Positions 62,499-64,000 of a stretch of DNA of 64,000 nt are shown here, piece by piece (positions within the stretch are counted from its first letter, which is position 1; each line of letters starts with the position of its first letter). The notes beneath the pieces were generated by a model. It was given only the letters and a program-made list of their open reading frames with translations, ran no database searches and was not told the origin of the DNA. The stretch comes from Nocardia cyriacigeorgica (GTDB taxonomy: Bacteria > Actinomycetota > Actinomycetes > Mycobacteriales > Mycobacteriaceae): the NCBI RefSeq assembly GCF_010858045.1, contig NZ_JAAGVC010000017.1, forward strand, positions 42,942 through 106,941. The letters are read 5' to 3'. The position numbers and the translations under genes were made by a program.

Positions 62499-63190
62499 GT
62501 GGGATCGAGGGCGATCGCGCCACCGGCCTTGGCGCGCAGCTGCCCGGCGGTGCGCCCGACATAGCGGCGCAGCGCACGCGCCAGATGCGGTTCGTCGTAA
62601 TAGTCGAGCTTGGCGACGACATCGCCCGGCGCTTCGCCCGTCATCAGCAGGAACGCGGCCGTGCGGGCCCGCTCGATCTGCCGGACCGCGCCGTGGGTGA
62701 GTCCGGTCGCGGCCCGGAACCGGCGCTCCAGCGTCCGCTCGCTGACCTCGGGCGGTGCACCCCGCAAGGTGGCCGCGACGAGCGGATCGCGCACCACGGC
62801 GCCCTCCTGCACGAGCCGTTCGACGAGCGCTTCGGCGTCATCGGGGCCCGGTATCTCCCGATGCGCACCGTCGAGCCAGAACGTCCGGCCGCTCACATCG
62901 GGCAGCGCGATCCCGCCGTCGAGCAGCGTCGATGTCGCCACGGTGCGCAGCGACGTCCCGACCGCGAACTGAATACCGGTGAAGACCGCACCCTCGGGCA
63001 CCGGCGCCGTCCCGGTACGCGTCTCCGGCCCCGTCACCGCCGCGAATCGCTGCCCAGCCTGCTCCCAGAACACCAGGCCCCAGGTCTCGCTCGCGACGGA
63101 CGTCATCGTCGACACCTGCTCGGCACGGCACGTCCAGATGGATTCGACCCACGGCGAATCGGAGGCGCGCGTTTCGAAGAGCAGTCCCAC
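62480..63190 (-). CDS. AraC-family transcriptional regulator
   Basis: A 236-residue regulator. The N-terminal about 145 residues (WTCRAEQVSTMTSVASETWGLVFWEQAG) form a jelly-roll effector domain of the type seen in DUF6597-like regulators. The C-terminal AraC domain (about 145-236) contains SERTLERRFRAATGLTHGAVRQIERARTAAFLLMTGEAPGDVVAKLDYYDEPHLARALRRYVGRTAGQL. GTG 63190 lies 9 bp after the stop of the upstream MFS gene; a TAGTAT box 6 nt before it suggests an additional leaderless start. The convergent neighbour is the DHFR-family gene. Confidence 0.87.
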   Translation of the reverse strand: MGLLFETRASDSPWVESIWTCRAEQVSTMTSVASETWGLVFWEQAGQRFAAVTGPETRTGTAPVPEGAVFTGIQFAVGTSLRTVATSTLLDGGIALPDVSGRTFWLDGAHREIPGPDDAEALVERLVQEGAVVRDPLVAATLRGAPPEVSERTLERRFRAATGLTHGAVRQIERARTAAFLLMTGEAPGDVVAKLDYYDEPHLARALRRYVGRTAGQLRAKAGGAIALDPTQRTTS

Positions 63191-63199
63191 AAGGGAATA

Positions 63200-64000
63200 C
63201 TAGGTCGGCCGGCACGTGCCGCAGGCCTGCTCCGCGCCGAGGCTCCGGGCTGACTGTGGCGGGACACCGGTGTCCGCTGGGCTCGCCGAACCCGGAGTCG
63301 GTGTCTCGTATCGCCGGGTTCGGATCGCCTTCCCCTGCCGTCCCGCGATGGTCCGGACGGTGAGTGCGCACGCCGCGAATCCTGCGCCGAGCAGGCAGCA
63401 GCCCGCCCAGCCATACGCGGTGAACACTGCCGTGGTCGCGGCAGCGCCGAGGGCGGAGCCGAGGGAGTAGAACACCATGTAGGCGCCGATGACGCTGCTG
63501 ACGCGGTCCGGGTACGCGGCGGTGAGCACATGCTGATTGCTCACGTGGACCGCCTGCACCGCGAAATCGAGTATCACCACGCCGACCGCGAGCAGCCACA
63601 GCGAGTGCGGGAGTTGCGCGATGGCCGCCCACGAGAGAATCAGCAGGGCGAGCGCGGCGCCGGTCACCGACTTCGCCCGGCCCGCATCCGCCCACCGGCC
63701 CGCGCGTGCCGCTCCGAGCGCACCCACCAGCCCGGCCACGCCGAACAGTCCGATCCGGCTTTCGCTCAACTGCCACGGTGCGTCCGCCAGCGCCACGGCA
63801 TATCCGCTCCACAGGGTGCCGAACGAGGCGAACAAGAAGAATCCGATCAGCCCGTGTGCCAGGAAGTTTCGCTGGGTGAACAGCCTGCTGAGTGCGACGA
63901 CGGCTCGGCGGTAGGCCGTGGGCGTCGGCCGCTCGGGCGACGGTGGGGCTTGGCGTGAGAGGGGTGCGTGGTGCGGCGGGGCTGGGTGGCGTTCATCGGC
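63200..64000 (-). CDS. MFS transporter, C-terminal half (5' end beyond the window)
   Basis: The frame is open to the right edge. From the edge it encodes a polar linker (ADERHPAPPHHAPLSRQ, then SPERPTPTAYRR), then LFTQRNFLAHGLIGFFLFASFGTLWSGYAVAL and five to six hydrophobic helices up to about 63350, followed by a charged tail ending in a Cys-containing CGTCRPT. This is the second half of a 12-helix major facilitator with its central loop. The group resembles sugar-efflux or drug-efflux MFS proteins; the substrate is unknown. The AraC gene follows 9 bp downstream on the same strand, probably in one operon. Confidence 0.85.
   Translation of the reverse strand, partial: ADERHPAPPHHAPLSRQAPPSPERPTPTAYRRAVVALSRLFTQRNFLAHGLIGFFLFASFGTLWSGYAVALADAPWQLSESRIGLFGVAGLVGALGAARAGRWADAGRAKSVTGAALALLILSWAAIAQLPHSLWLLAVGVVILDFAVQAVHVSNQHVLTAAYPDRVSSVIGAYMVFYSLGSALGAAATTAVFTAYGWAGCCLLGAGFAACALTVRTIAGRQGKAIRTRRYETPTPGSASPADTGVPPQSARSLGAEQACGTCRPT

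Overview
The window is one continuous stretch of high-GC (roughly 68-70 percent by eye) actinobacterial chromosome. Three things point to Nocardia or a close mycolate-containing relative. The first is a backbone of genes in the order I remember from Mycobacterium tuberculosis H37Rv: two citrate synthases, serC-sepH, DUF2537, a TrmH methyltransferase, a MarR regulator, DUF2530, prrAB, accD3, echA6, an Rv0906-like hydrolase and an MT0933-like small protein. The second is a hemophore-type exported protein, a WXG100 protein and an Eis-like acetyltransferase. The third is a Nocardia-like content of AraC and XRE regulators. No rRNA, tRNA, CRISPR array, insertion sequence, integrase or prophage was found.

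Left third (1-20 kb): FKBP isomerase and gltA, an MFS exporter, pdxH, citA, a DUF3592-like membrane protein, serC, the septation factor sepH, a DUF6928-like protein, an alpha/beta hydrolase, an AraC regulator, a trmH-DUF2537 pair, an Eis-like acetyltransferase, YccF, MarR and DUF2530. These are followed by the PrrA-PrrB two-component system, a hemophore-related exported protein and a propionyl-CoA-synthetase-like enzyme.

Middle (20-40 kb): a complete conservon runs straight into accD3 through overlapping stop and start codons. It comprises a giant histidine kinase with a GLPQR-repeat tail, a roadblock protein, a DUF742 protein and a small GTPase. Then come an autoregulated-looking XRE regulator with a membrane partner, an aldo/keto reductase, a flavin monooxygenase, echA6 plus a metallo-hydrolase, the repair ligase LigD bracketed by two paralogous MT0933-type small proteins, a WXG100/YbaB pair, and an ECF-type ABC importer (T component plus double ATPase).

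Right third (40-64 kb): a more accessory region with a CDF metal exporter, an AraC regulator, a solitary Rpn nuclease, a DUF397 remnant, a phosphoesterase, a pseudouridine synthase, a class III adenylate cyclase, an exported S15 peptidase, a methyltransferase, an XRE-cupin regulator, a thiolase, a universal stress protein, an exported HD-domain protein and PpnP. It then holds a likely osmolyte or amino-alcohol module: a PucR regulator, aldehyde dehydrogenase, choline-oxidase-like GMC enzyme, BCCT carrier and an ectoine-type binding lipoprotein. A DsbA-like protein, a DHFR-family protein, an AraC regulator and an MFS transporter cut by the right edge complete the window.

Recurring regulatory themes are promoters whose -10 box lies 6-7 nt before a start codon without a Shine-Dalgarno sequence (leaderless mRNAs) and several well-formed operator palindromes. 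No wholly new multi-gene system is evident. The strongest leads are the conservon-accD3 coupling with its repeat tail, the toxin-less MT0933 proteins around ligD, and two pairs of helically phased operators.
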